NCBI GenBank assembly: GCA_017477245.1
Contig: JAFUWY010000018.1
Coordinates: 1-64,000, forward strand
Length of the DNA: 64,000 nucleotides
From: Bacteroidales bacterium
GTDB taxonomy: Bacteria > Bacteroidota > Bacteroidia > Bacteroidales > UBA932
Direction of reading: 5' to 3'
This document shows positions 54,605-62,505 of the stretch, piece after piece (the stretch's first letter is position 1; the number at the start of each line of letters is the position of its first letter). A program made the translations under genes and the position numbers. Below the pieces are notes generated by a model. The model did not search any database. It worked only from the letters and a program-made list of their open reading frames with translations, and was not told where the DNA came from.

Positions 54605-55994
54605 ACTGACATTCTCCATGGGCGGTGTCCACCCCCATGACAGCAAATATGCACGCGAGTGCGCCATCGAGGAGCTGCCGCTCCCGCAGACCGTCTGGGT
54701 CTCGATGGCCCAGCACCTGGGCGCCCCGGCCAAGCCGGTGGTCGCCGTGGGCGACACCGTCAAGGTGGGCCAGGTGATCGCGGAGCCGGGCGGGTTCATC
54801 TCCGCCTTCGTCCATTCGCCGGTCTCCGGCACGGTCAAGTCCATCGCACCCCGCAAGGACCTCGCCGGCAATCCCGTGATGCATGTGGAGATCGCCGTCG
54901 AGGGTGACGAGTGGGATCCCGCGATCGACCGTTCCAAGACCCTGGTGACCGCCATCCCCGATGACAAGGCGGCGATCCTCGACCGGATCAAGGCCTGCGG
55001 CGTCGTGGGTCTGGGCGGTGCGACCTTCCCCACGCACGTCAAGCTCAACCCGGCCCCCGGCAAGGTGGCCGAGTGCCTGATCATCAACGGCGCCGAGTGC
55101 GAGCCGTTCCTGACCAGCGACTACCGCATCATGATCGAGCGTCCGAAGGAGATCGTCATCGGCGCCGCCATCATGCAGAAGGTGCTGGGCGGCTGCAAGT
55201 GCGTGATCGGCATCGAGGAGAACAAACCCGAGGCCATCCGCGCGATGGGCGCGGCCGTCGCCGAGCTCGGCTATCCCGGCATCACCGTCCAGGAGCTCAG
55301 GAAGCGCTACCCGCAGGGCGGTGAGAAGCAGCTGATCGACGCCGTGATGAAGCGCCAGGTCAAGTCCGGCGGCCTGCCGATCGACGTCGGCGCCGTCGTG
55401 CAGAACGTCGCCACCTCGCTGGCGGTCTACGAAGCCGTCCAGAAGAACAAGCCGCTGATCACCAACGTGCTGACCATCACCGGCGACCATATCCCCGGCA
55501 ACCTCCAGCACAACTACCTCTTCCGCATCGGCGTGCCGCTCTCGTTCATCGTGGAGCAGGCCGGCGGCATCCCGCAGACGGCTGCCAAGCTGGTCAGCGG
55601 CGGCCCGATGATGGGCAAGGCCATCAGCAACCTCGACGCCACCACGGTCAAGGGTTCCTCTTCCGTGCTGTACCTCAGCGAGGCTGCCACCCGCCGCCAT
55701 CCGGAGACGAACTGCATCCGCTGCGGCAAATGCGCGGACGCCTGCCCGATGGGCCTGGAGCCGTTCCTGCTCAACCGCCTCTACAAGGCGGGCGACATCG
55801 AAGCGCTCGAGAAGAATGCGGCCCAGGATTGTATCGAATGCGGCTGCTGCCTGTACAGCTGCCCGGCCCACCTCCCGCTGCTGGACAACATCCGCCAGGC
55901 CAAAGGCCAGGTGATGGGTGTCATCCGCGCCCGCGCCGCGGCTGCGAAGGCGGCCGCCGAGGCCGCGAAAGCCGCCCAGCAACCCCAAAAGTAA
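54597..55994 (+). CDS. rnfC: Rnf complex subunit C (NADH-binding flavoprotein)
   Basis: A 465-residue subunit. It has the HPHDSK region at the front, a Gly-rich FMN/NADH site (KACGVVGLGGATFPTHVKLN), the quinone oxidoreductase-like fold, then two ferredoxin clusters (CIRCGKCADACPMG, CIECGCCLYSCPAH), ending in an Ala/Lys-rich tail. It passes electrons to NAD+. A strong Shine-Dalgarno, AGGAGG at 54585-54590, lies 6 bases before the ATG. A TTG six bases upstream is not needed. Confidence 0.95.
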   Translation: MGKLTFSMGGVHPHDSKYARECAIEELPLPQTVWVSMAQHLGAPAKPVVAVGDTVKVGQVIAEPGGFISAFVHSPVSGTVKSIAPRKDLAGNPVMHVEIAVEGDEWDPAIDRSKTLVTAIPDDKAAILDRIKACGVVGLGGATFPTHVKLNPAPGKVAECLIINGAECEPFLTSDYRIMIERPKEIVIGAAIMQKVLGGCKCVIGIEENKPEAIRAMGAAVAELGYPGITVQELRKRYPQGGEKQLIDAVMKRQVKSGGLPIDVGAVVQNVATSLAVYEAVQKNKPLITNVLTITGDHIPGNLQHNYLFRIGVPLSFIVEQAGGIPQTAAKLVSGGPMMGKAISNLDATTVKGSSSVLYLSEAATRRHPETNCIRCGKCADACPMGLEPFLLNRLYKAGDIEALEKNAAQDCIECGCCLYSCPAHLPLLDNIRQAKGQVMGVIRARAAAAKAAAEAAKAAQQPQK

Positions 55995-56000
55995 TCGCGT

Positions 56001-56987
56001 ATGGACAAGAAGTATATCGTATCTCCTTCTCCGCACATCCACGCGGACATCTCCACGACCTCGATCATGCGGGATGTCATCATCGCGCTGTGCCCTGCCA
56101 TCCTGGTCTCCGTCCTGGCCTACGGCTGGGCCGAACTGCTGGTCCTGCTCGTCAGCGTCGCCTCGTGCGTGCTGCTGGAGTGGGCCGTCACCAAATGGAT
56201 GCTGAAGAAACCGTCCACGGTCGGCGACCTGTCGGCCGTCGTCACCGGACTCCTGCTGGCGATGAACCTGCCGTCCGCGATTCCCCTGTGGATCGTGTTC
56301 ATCGGTGCGGTGGTCGCCATCTGCGTGGCCAAGCTGCCCTTCGGCGGCATCGGCCAGAACGTCTTCAACCCGGCCATCACCGGCCGCGTGTTCCTGCTGG
56401 TTTCCTTCCCCGCCCAGATGACCAACTGGACGCCGACGCCGGGCTTCGTCGCTTTGCCCGACGCCGTCTCCGGAGCTACGCCGCTGGGTGCGCTCAAGGA
56501 AGCCATCAAGTCCGGCTCCACCATCCCCCAGTTCATGGCGGCCAACAACTATGACCTGGCCTCCTTCCTGTGGGATGCCGGTGCGTCCGCGGGTGAGATC
56601 TCTGCCGGCGCCCTGCTGATCGGCTTCGCCTACCTGCTGATCCGCCGCGTCGTGAAGCCTTGGATCCCGCTCAGCGTGCTGGGCACGATGGCCCTGATCG
56701 CCCTGATCTTCCACGGGATCAACCCGGATGTCTATACCGGCGTGCCGTTCAACCTGCTGACCGGCGGTGCGATGCTCGGCGCCCTGTTCATGGCGACGGA
56801 CTACGTCACCTCGCCGATGAGCACCCTGGGCGGCGTCATCTACGGTATCGGCATCGGCCTCATCTGTATGATGATCCGCTACTTCGGCTCCTACCCGGAG
56901 GGCATGTCGTTCGCCATCCTGCTGATGAACTGCGCCGTGCCGCTCCTCAACATGTGGTTCCACCAGAAAAAATACGGGAGGGCATAA
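56001..56987 (+). CDS. rnfD: Rnf complex subunit D
   Basis: A 328-residue membrane subunit with about nine helices. The covalent-FMN threonine motif is DAVSGATPLGALKEA near residue 155. It shows the RnfD/NqrB pattern FGGIGQNVFNPAITGRVFLL, then FMATDYVTSPMSTLGGVIYG. It is part of the ion-translocating core. It lies 6 bases after rnfC and is followed one base later by rnfG. Confidence 0.95.
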   Translation: MDKKYIVSPSPHIHADISTTSIMRDVIIALCPAILVSVLAYGWAELLVLLVSVASCVLLEWAVTKWMLKKPSTVGDLSAVVTGLLLAMNLPSAIPLWIVFIGAVVAICVAKLPFGGIGQNVFNPAITGRVFLLVSFPAQMTNWTPTPGFVALPDAVSGATPLGALKEAIKSGSTIPQFMAANNYDLASFLWDAGASAGEISAGALLIGFAYLLIRRVVKPWIPLSVLGTMALIALIFHGINPDVYTGVPFNLLTGGAMLGALFMATDYVTSPMSTLGGVIYGIGIGLICMMIRYFGSYPEGMSFAILLMNCAVPLLNMWFHQKKYGRA

Positions 56988-56988
56988 T

Positions 56989-57552
56989 ATGGCAGCTGAA
57001 TCTACACTCAAGAACATGGTCCTCTGCCTTTCGGCAGTCTGCCTGATCTGTGCGGCCGTGGTCGGCGGCGCCTACGCCATGACCAAGGAGCCGATCGACG
57101 AGGCCGCCCGCGCCAAGACCACGGCTTCCATCGCTGCCGTGCTGCCGGAGTTCGCCGGCACGCCGGAGCAGGCGAGCGTCAACGTGGACGGCACGGACTA
57201 TACCTACTACAAGACGGATTCCGGTTGTGCCGTCATCTCCTCGACGTCCGGCTTCGGCGGCGCGCTGACCCTGATGGTCGGCATCGCCTCCGACGGCACG
57301 GTCCACAACACCACGGTCCTCTCGCACACCGAGACGCCGGGCCTGGGTGCCAAGTGCACGACGGACGAGCACTTCATCGGCCAGTTCCAGGGCTTCGACC
57401 CGAAGCAGAAGAGCCTGACCGTCAAGAAGGACGGCGGCGACCTGGATGCCATCACGGCTTCCACGATCACTTCCCGCGCCTATGCGCTGGCGGTCTCCAA
57501 TGCCGTCAAGGTGTTCAACAAACTTAACGAGGGAGGACAGGGCAATGAGTAA
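56989..57552 (+). CDS. rnfG: Rnf complex subunit G
   Basis: A 187-residue protein with one N-terminal membrane helix (MVLCLSAVCLICAAVVGGAY) and a periplasmic FMN domain. The flavin attachment site is DAITASTITSRAYA, with the Thr of the S/T-A-S-T type site near residue 160. HTETPGLGAKCT is also conserved in RnfG. A strong GGGAGGG lies at 56976-56982 before the ATG. It overlaps rnfE by 8 bases. Confidence 0.94.
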   Translation: MAAESTLKNMVLCLSAVCLICAAVVGGAYAMTKEPIDEAARAKTTASIAAVLPEFAGTPEQASVNVDGTDYTYYKTDSGCAVISSTSGFGGALTLMVGIASDGTVHNTTVLSHTETPGLGAKCTTDEHFIGQFQGFDPKQKSLTVKKDGGDLDAITASTITSRAYALAVSNAVKVFNKLNEGGQGNE

Positions 57553-58129
57553 ATGGCATTTCGTGACTGACGGGTTCGTCAAGAACAACCCGACCTTCGT
57601 GCTGGTGCTCGGCATGTGTCCGACCCTGGCCACCACGACCTCCGCGATGAACGGCCTGGAGATGGGCCTCGCGACGATGTTCGTGCTGATCCTCAGCAAT
57701 ATCGTGATCTCCCTGATCGCTCCGATGGTGCCCGACAAGGTTCGCATCCCGGTCTACATCACCGTGATCGCCACCTTCGTGACGGTGCTCCAGCTGCTTA
57801 TGCAGGCCTTCACCCCTTCGGTCTACGAAACCCTCGGCCTGTTCATCCCGCTGATCGTCGTCAACTGCATCGTCCTCGGCCGCGCCGAGGGATTCGCCAA
57901 CAAGCACAGCGTGGGCGAATCCGCCCTCGACGGACTCGGCGTGGGCCTCGGTTTCACCGCTTCGCTGACGGTCATCGGCATCGTGCGCGAGATCCTCGGC
58001 AGCGGTTCGCTCTTCGGCTGGAAGTTCATCGCCGGCGACGGCATCCTGGCCTTTGTGATGGCCCCGGGCGCCTTCCTCGTGCTGGGCTTCCTGATGGTCC
58101 TGTTCAACAAGTATCTCGCTAAAAAGTAG
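57545..58129 (+). CDS. rnfE: Rnf complex subunit E
   Basis: A 194-residue six-helix membrane protein. NNPTFVLVLGMCPTLATTT near residue 14 and NCIVLGRAEGFANKH near 110 each carry the cysteine of the RnfA/E Fe-S site. ESALDGLGVGLGFTASL follows. The Shine-Dalgarno GGGAGGA (57531-57537) lies 7 bases before the ATG. It pairs with RnfA. Confidence 0.95.
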   Translation: MSKWHFVTDGFVKNNPTFVLVLGMCPTLATTTSAMNGLEMGLATMFVLILSNIVISLIAPMVPDKVRIPVYITVIATFVTVLQLLMQAFTPSVYETLGLFIPLIVVNCIVLGRAEGFANKHSVGESALDGLGVGLGFTASLTVIGIVREILGSGSLFGWKFIAGDGILAFVMAPGAFLVLGFLMVLFNKYLAKK

Positions 58130-58134
58130 GTCGT

Positions 58135-58737
58135 ATGGAATACTTTCTGATCATTGTTTCGGCGATCTTCGTCAACAACATCCTGCTGGCCCAGTTCCTC
58201 GGCATCTGTCCGTTCCTGGGCGTGTCGAACAAGCTTTCCACGGCCACGGGCATGTCCGGAGCGGTCTGCTTCGTGATCACGCTCGCCACCGTCGTGACCT
58301 ACCTGCTGAACCAGTACCTGCTGGTCCCCTTCGGCCTGGAGTTCCTGCAGACCATCTCCTTCATCCTCGTGATCGCCGCCCTCGTGCAGATGGTGGAGAT
58401 CGTGCTGAAGAAGATCAGTCCCTCGCTCTACCAGGCGCTGGGTATCTTCCTGCCCTTGATCACCACCAACTGCGCCGTGCTCGGCGTGGCCATCACCGTG
58501 GTGACCAAGGAGTTCGCCTTCGGCGGCAGTGCTCCCCACATGCTCAACCTCGGCCAGGCGACGGTCTATGCGATCGCCACCTCGCTCGGCTACGGCCTGG
58601 CGATGTGCCTGTTCGCCGGCCTGCGCGAGCACCTGGCTGGCAACGACGTCCCCAAGGCTTTCAAGGGCCTTCCGATCGCGCTCATCACCGTGGGCATCAT
58701 GGCGATGGCGTTCCTCGGATTCTCCGGTATCGTATAA
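58135..58737 (+). CDS. rnfA: Rnf complex subunit A
   Basis: A 200-residue six-helix subunit homologous to RnfE in inverted topology. VNNILLAQFLGICPFLGVS (Cys near residue 23) and ITTNCAVLGVAITV (Cys near 108) provide the Fe-S cysteines. The gene order B-C-D-G-E-A is the usual one. With RseC this is the complete complex for ferredoxin:NAD+ oxidoreduction coupled to Na+ or H+ export. Confidence 0.96.
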   Translation: MEYFLIIVSAIFVNNILLAQFLGICPFLGVSNKLSTATGMSGAVCFVITLATVVTYLLNQYLLVPFGLEFLQTISFILVIAALVQMVEIVLKKISPSLYQALGIFLPLITTNCAVLGVAITVVTKEFAFGGSAPHMLNLGQATVYAIATSLGYGLAMCLFAGLREHLAGNDVPKAFKGLPIALITVGIMAMAFLGFSGIV

Positions 58738-58758
58738 CCCTTTAAATATTTTATAGAA

Positions 58759-59196
58759 ATGAAAAGGTTTATTGTTGTTGTACTTTCAGTACTCGCGTTC
58801 GCCGCTGTGGCTTCCGCCCAGCCGCGCGCACTCGGTCTCCGCGCCGGTTACGGCGGGGAACTCTCCTATCAGCATGGCGGCAGCGCCGGTTTCCTCGAGG
58901 CTGACCTCGGATTCCTCGGCAGCGGCCACGGTTTCTATGTGACCGGCGTGTATGATTTCATCTTCGCCAACGCCGGCATCGCCAACTTCTACGTAGGTCC
59001 TGGTGTGCAGCTCGGTTTCTACAATTACAGCGGTGACCAGGGCTTCAACGCCGGTATCGCCGGACAGCTGGGTGTGGAGTTCGAGATCCCTTCCGTGCCT
59101 CTCAACATCTCCCTGGACTGGAGGCCGGTCTACTACTTCAACTACGGCGGCTTCGGCTGGCAGGGCGTCGCCCTCGGCATCCGCTACCGCTTCTAG
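58759..59196 (+). CDS. small outer-membrane beta-barrel protein
   Basis: A 145-residue protein with a signal peptide (MKRFIVVVLSVLAFAAVASA). Strands such as LGLRAGYGGELSYQHG, FYVTGVYDFIFANAGIANFY and LDWRPVYYFNYGGFGWQGVA follow, ending GIRYRF with the terminal Phe. It is probably an eight-stranded barrel. It sits 22 bases after rnfA and before a strong terminator, so it may be the last gene of the rnf run. Function is unknown. Confidence 0.8.
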   Translation: MKRFIVVVLSVLAFAAVASAQPRALGLRAGYGGELSYQHGGSAGFLEADLGFLGSGHGFYVTGVYDFIFANAGIANFYVGPGVQLGFYNYSGDQGFNAGIAGQLGVEFEIPSVPLNISLDWRPVYYFNYGGFGWQGVALGIRYRF

Positions 59197-59218
59197 GTCT
59201 TTCCGGACCTGACCCTGA

Positions 59219-59246
59219 GCCCGGCAGTGATGCCGGGCTTTTTTTT
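59219..59246 (+). terminator. intrinsic terminator after the small barrel-protein gene
   Basis: A perfect 8-bp stem GCCCGGCA/TGCCGGGC with a GTGA loop followed by eight T residues. It separates the rnf region from the SusC gene. Confidence 0.92.
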
Positions 59247-59305
59247 GTGGCTGGTTCCTTGTGACAAATCCCGGACAAACTGCATCTATTATTCAGTATA
59301 ATTGC

Positions 59306-59313
59306 TAACTTTA
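59306..59313 (+). promoter_or_regulatory. -7 promoter motif (TAACTTTA) for the SusC/SusD genes
   Basis: One mismatch to TAnnTTTG. It leaves an AT-rich leader of about 50 nt before the susC ATG at 59368. No anti-sigma or hybrid two-component regulator lies beside it, so control is not visible here. Confidence 0.5.
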
Positions 59314-59367
59314 CACTAATTAATAAAACTATTAACCATTTTTATTCAGTTTAACCAAAAATCTATT

Positions 59368-62300
59368 ATGATGAAAAGTCATCTTCGAATGGCGATCGCA
59401 TCACTGATCCTCCTGCTGGGGACGGTGTCCGCGTTTGCCCAGCAGCAGATTTCGGGAACTGTCAAGGACCAGGCGGGCGAGCCGATCATCGGCGCCTCCG
59501 TCGTTGTGCCCGGCACCACCAACGGTGTGATCACGGACGTCAACGGCGCATTCTCCATCCGCGTGGCCCCCGGCACGAACCTCGAGATCTCGTGTATCGG
59601 TTATGTCACCCAGCGCGTGACGGCTGCCCCCAACCTGGCCATCACCCTGCAGGACGACAGCCTGCTCCTGGAAGAAGCCGTGGCCGTGGGTTACGGTTCC
59701 ATCACCAAGCGTTCGGTCTCGACGGCCATCTCCACGGTCAAGGGCAACAAGATCGCTGAGATGCCGAACTCGACCATGGCCCAGTCCCTGGCGGGTATGT
59801 CTTCTGGTATCACGCTGCAGCAGGTCAACGGCGAGCCGGGTGCGGCTCCCGCGATCCGCATCCGCGGTAACGGTTCCGTCAACAGCGGCAACGACCCGCT
59901 CTACGTCATCGACGGCTACCCGACCACGGACGCCCAGCTGTTCAACAACCTCAACCCGATCGACATCGAGGACATCCAGATCATGAAGGATGCCGCCTCC
60001 TCCGCCATCTATGGTTCCAAGGCCGGTAACGGCGTCATCATCATCACGACCAAGCAAGGCAGGGAAGGCAAGCCGAAGGTGAATTTCTCCACCCAGGTGG
60101 GTATCAGCCAGGCGCAGAACTTCGTGGACGTGCTGAACGCCGACGACTTCCTCGACATGATCATCGAGGCCCGCACCAACAGCGGAACCATCGGGCAGTT
60201 CCAGAACCTCGTAGACCTGCGCAAGAGCGGCAATTACCCCAACACGAACTGGCAGGACGAGGTGTTCCGCAACGCGCTCAACGCCCGCGCCAACCTCAGC
60301 GTGACGGGCGGCAGCGAGCGCGTGCGCTACAACTTCTCCGTGGGCTACCAGAATGAAGACGGTATCCTGCTCAACTCCTTCTTCAAGAAGGTGACGGTCA
60401 AGGGCGGTTTCGAGGCCAAGCTGACCGACTGGCTCAAGTTCGGCGCCAGCTTCTCCCCGACCTACAGCTACCGCCGCAGCCAGTCCCCCTCGGGCGGTAA
60501 TACCGAAGACCATACCGGTGTGATCGCCGAGGTGCTGACCGGTGCCCCGATCCTGCCGGTCTACCAGCCCAACGGTGATTATACCCAGACCCAGCAGCAC
60601 TACCCGACCTATGGCCTGAACAACCAGTGGCGCAACCCGGTGGCGAACCTGCTGGAGAACAATGACGATACGTTCACCATCCGCACGGTCAACAGCGGCT
60701 TCATTGAGGCGACTCCTGTCAAGGGCCTGACCCTCCGATCCACGCTCAATTTCTCCACGAACTCCGTCCGCCGCGAGTACTACCAGAGCGCCTATATGCT
60801 CGGTGGTGCCTATACCGGCAACAAGTCCACGCCGTACCTCAATGTCATCGACGCCTACCGGCGCTCGGACTTCGGCTACAACCTCTACTGGTCCACGACG
60901 GCGACCTACAAGTGGGACATCGCCGACCTGCACCACTTCAATGCGGTGGCCGGTTACGACTACGAGTACAACAGCGGCTTCTGGGTGCGCCAGGATGACC
61001 GTACCGACGCCGACAACCCGGTGGCCTACAACAACACGACCATCACCAATGTCAACGGTGCTACCCTGTGGAACGGTTCCTCCTCCTTCAGCGAGTACCT
61101 GTTCGATGCCATCTTCGGCCGTCTGATCTACGACTACGACAACAAGTACATCCTCTCGGCCTCTGTCCGCCGCGACCGCTCCTCGAAGTTCGGTCCGGAC
61201 AACCGTGCGGGTATCTTCTGGTCCGTGTCCGGCGCCTGGAACCTCTCCGAAGAGGCTTTCTTGAAAGACGTGAGCTGGCTGAACATCGCCAAGATCCGCG
61301 CCAGCTACGGTGTGACCGGTAATGACCAGATCGGCAACAACTACGCCTGGATCAGCGAACTGAACAAGAACCACGATGTCGTGTTCGGCACGACCGCCGT
61401 GAAGGGTTACTATCCGAGTGCCTATTCGAACCGTATGCTGGGCTGGGAGAAGAACAACCAGGTCGACCTCGGTTTCGACCTCGGCGTCATCGACCGCATC
61501 AACCTGACGGTCGACCTCTACCGCCGTGTCAGTGACATCGTGATGCCGGCCAGCATCCCCAACTTCAACGGTATCGCAAGCAGCATCAACATGAACTCCG
61601 GCCAGATCGAGAACAAGGGTATCGAGATCCAGTTGACGGCCCGTCCGTTCACGGGTGACTTCCAATGGGAGACCACCCTCAACTGGTCGCTGAACCGCAA
61701 CAAGATCCTTTCGCTTGCCGACGGCCAGGACCAGCTGTCGAACCAGCGCGCCGGTACCAAGTGGAGCAACGTCATCCGCAACTACGTGGGCCGTCCGATG
61801 GGCGACATGTACATGTACAAGGTGATCGGCACGTTCAATACCGAAGCCGACCTGCAGAAGGCCCGCAAGGGCACCCAGGCCCTCGGCGACCTGATGTTCG
61901 AGGACTACAGCGGCCCGCAGGGCACCCCTGACGGCGTAATCAATACCTACGACATGCAGCTGGTGGGCAACTACCAGCCGAAGTTCACCTACGGCTGGAA
62001 CAACACCTTTGCCTACAAGAACTTCGACCTGGCGATGACGATCGACGGCCAGGTGGGCGGCAACGTCATCTACGCAGCGGCCCGCGCCTTCACGCTCAAC
62101 CGCTACGACGACAACGTGCTCGCCGAGTCCGGCCTCGGCCGCTGGAAGTCCCCGACCGACACCGGCAACGGCATGTCCCACAAGGCGGGTACGGCCAACT
62201 TGGGCTCCAACATTGATGCGAGCACCCGCTACCTCTATGATGCCAGCTACCTGCGTATCCGCAACCTGTCCCTCGGCTATACGCTCCCGAAGCGTATCTG

Positions 62301-62487
62301 CCAGAAGATCGGCATGGAGGGCATCCGCCTGAGCGCGAATGTCCAGAACCTCTGGACCTTCGACAGGTATCCGGGCTACACCGTGGAGGCCAACTACAAC
62401 GGCAACTCCGCGACCAACAACGGCGTTGACTTCGGCGGCTATCCGCTGAACCGTACGATGACCTTCGGCGTGAATATCAACTTCTAA
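59368..62487 (+). CDS. SusC/RagA-type TonB-dependent outer-membrane transporter
   Basis: A 1,039-residue protein with a signal peptide (about 1-24, ending AFAQ). A CarboxypepD-like domain (about 28-105, ISGTVKDQAGEPIIGASVVV) precedes a TonB-box-like EEAVAVGYGSITKR and the plug with the SusC signature IEDIQIMKDAASSAIYGSK. A 22-strand barrel ends in NRTMTFGVNINF. There is no N-terminal STN domain, so it is not an obvious sigma-signalling transducer. The start could equally be the second ATG at 59371. It imports an oligosaccharide or peptide with its SusD partner; the substrate is not readable, as no glycoside hydrolase is visible before the window ends. Confidence 0.95.
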   Translation: MMKSHLRMAIASLILLLGTVSAFAQQQISGTVKDQAGEPIIGASVVVPGTTNGVITDVNGAFSIRVAPGTNLEISCIGYVTQRVTAAPNLAITLQDDSLLLEEAVAVGYGSITKRSVSTAISTVKGNKIAEMPNSTMAQSLAGMSSGITLQQVNGEPGAAPAIRIRGNGSVNSGNDPLYVIDGYPTTDAQLFNNLNPIDIEDIQIMKDAASSAIYGSKAGNGVIIITTKQGREGKPKVNFSTQVGISQAQNFVDVLNADDFLDMIIEARTNSGTIGQFQNLVDLRKSGNYPNTNWQDEVFRNALNARANLSVTGGSERVRYNFSVGYQNEDGILLNSFFKKVTVKGGFEAKLTDWLKFGASFSPTYSYRRSQSPSGGNTEDHTGVIAEVLTGAPILPVYQPNGDYTQTQQHYPTYGLNNQWRNPVANLLENNDDTFTIRTVNSGFIEATPVKGLTLRSTLNFSTNSVRREYYQSAYMLGGAYTGNKSTPYLNVIDAYRRSDFGYNLYWSTTATYKWDIADLHHFNAVAGYDYEYNSGFWVRQDDRTDADNPVAYNNTTITNVNGATLWNGSSSFSEYLFDAIFGRLIYDYDNKYILSASVRRDRSSKFGPDNRAGIFWSVSGAWNLSEEAFLKDVSWLNIAKIRASYGVTGNDQIGNNYAWISELNKNHDVVFGTTAVKGYYPSAYSNRMLGWEKNNQVDLGFDLGVIDRINLTVDLYRRVSDIVMPASIPNFNGIASSINMNSGQIENKGIEIQLTARPFTGDFQWETTLNWSLNRNKILSLADGQDQLSNQRAGTKWSNVIRNYVGRPMGDMYMYKVIGTFNTEADLQKARKGTQALGDLMFEDYSGPQGTPDGVINTYDMQLVGNYQPKFTYGWNNTFAYKNFDLAMTIDGQVGGNVIYAAARAFTLNRYDDNVLAESGLGRWKSPTDTGNGMSHKAGTANLGSNIDASTRYLYDASYLRIRNLSLGYTLPKRICQKIGMEGIRLSANVQNLWTFDRYPGYTVEANYNGNSATNNGVDFGGYPLNRTMTFGVNINF

Positions 62488-62505
62488 GCTATGGGAGGAC
62501 ATAAT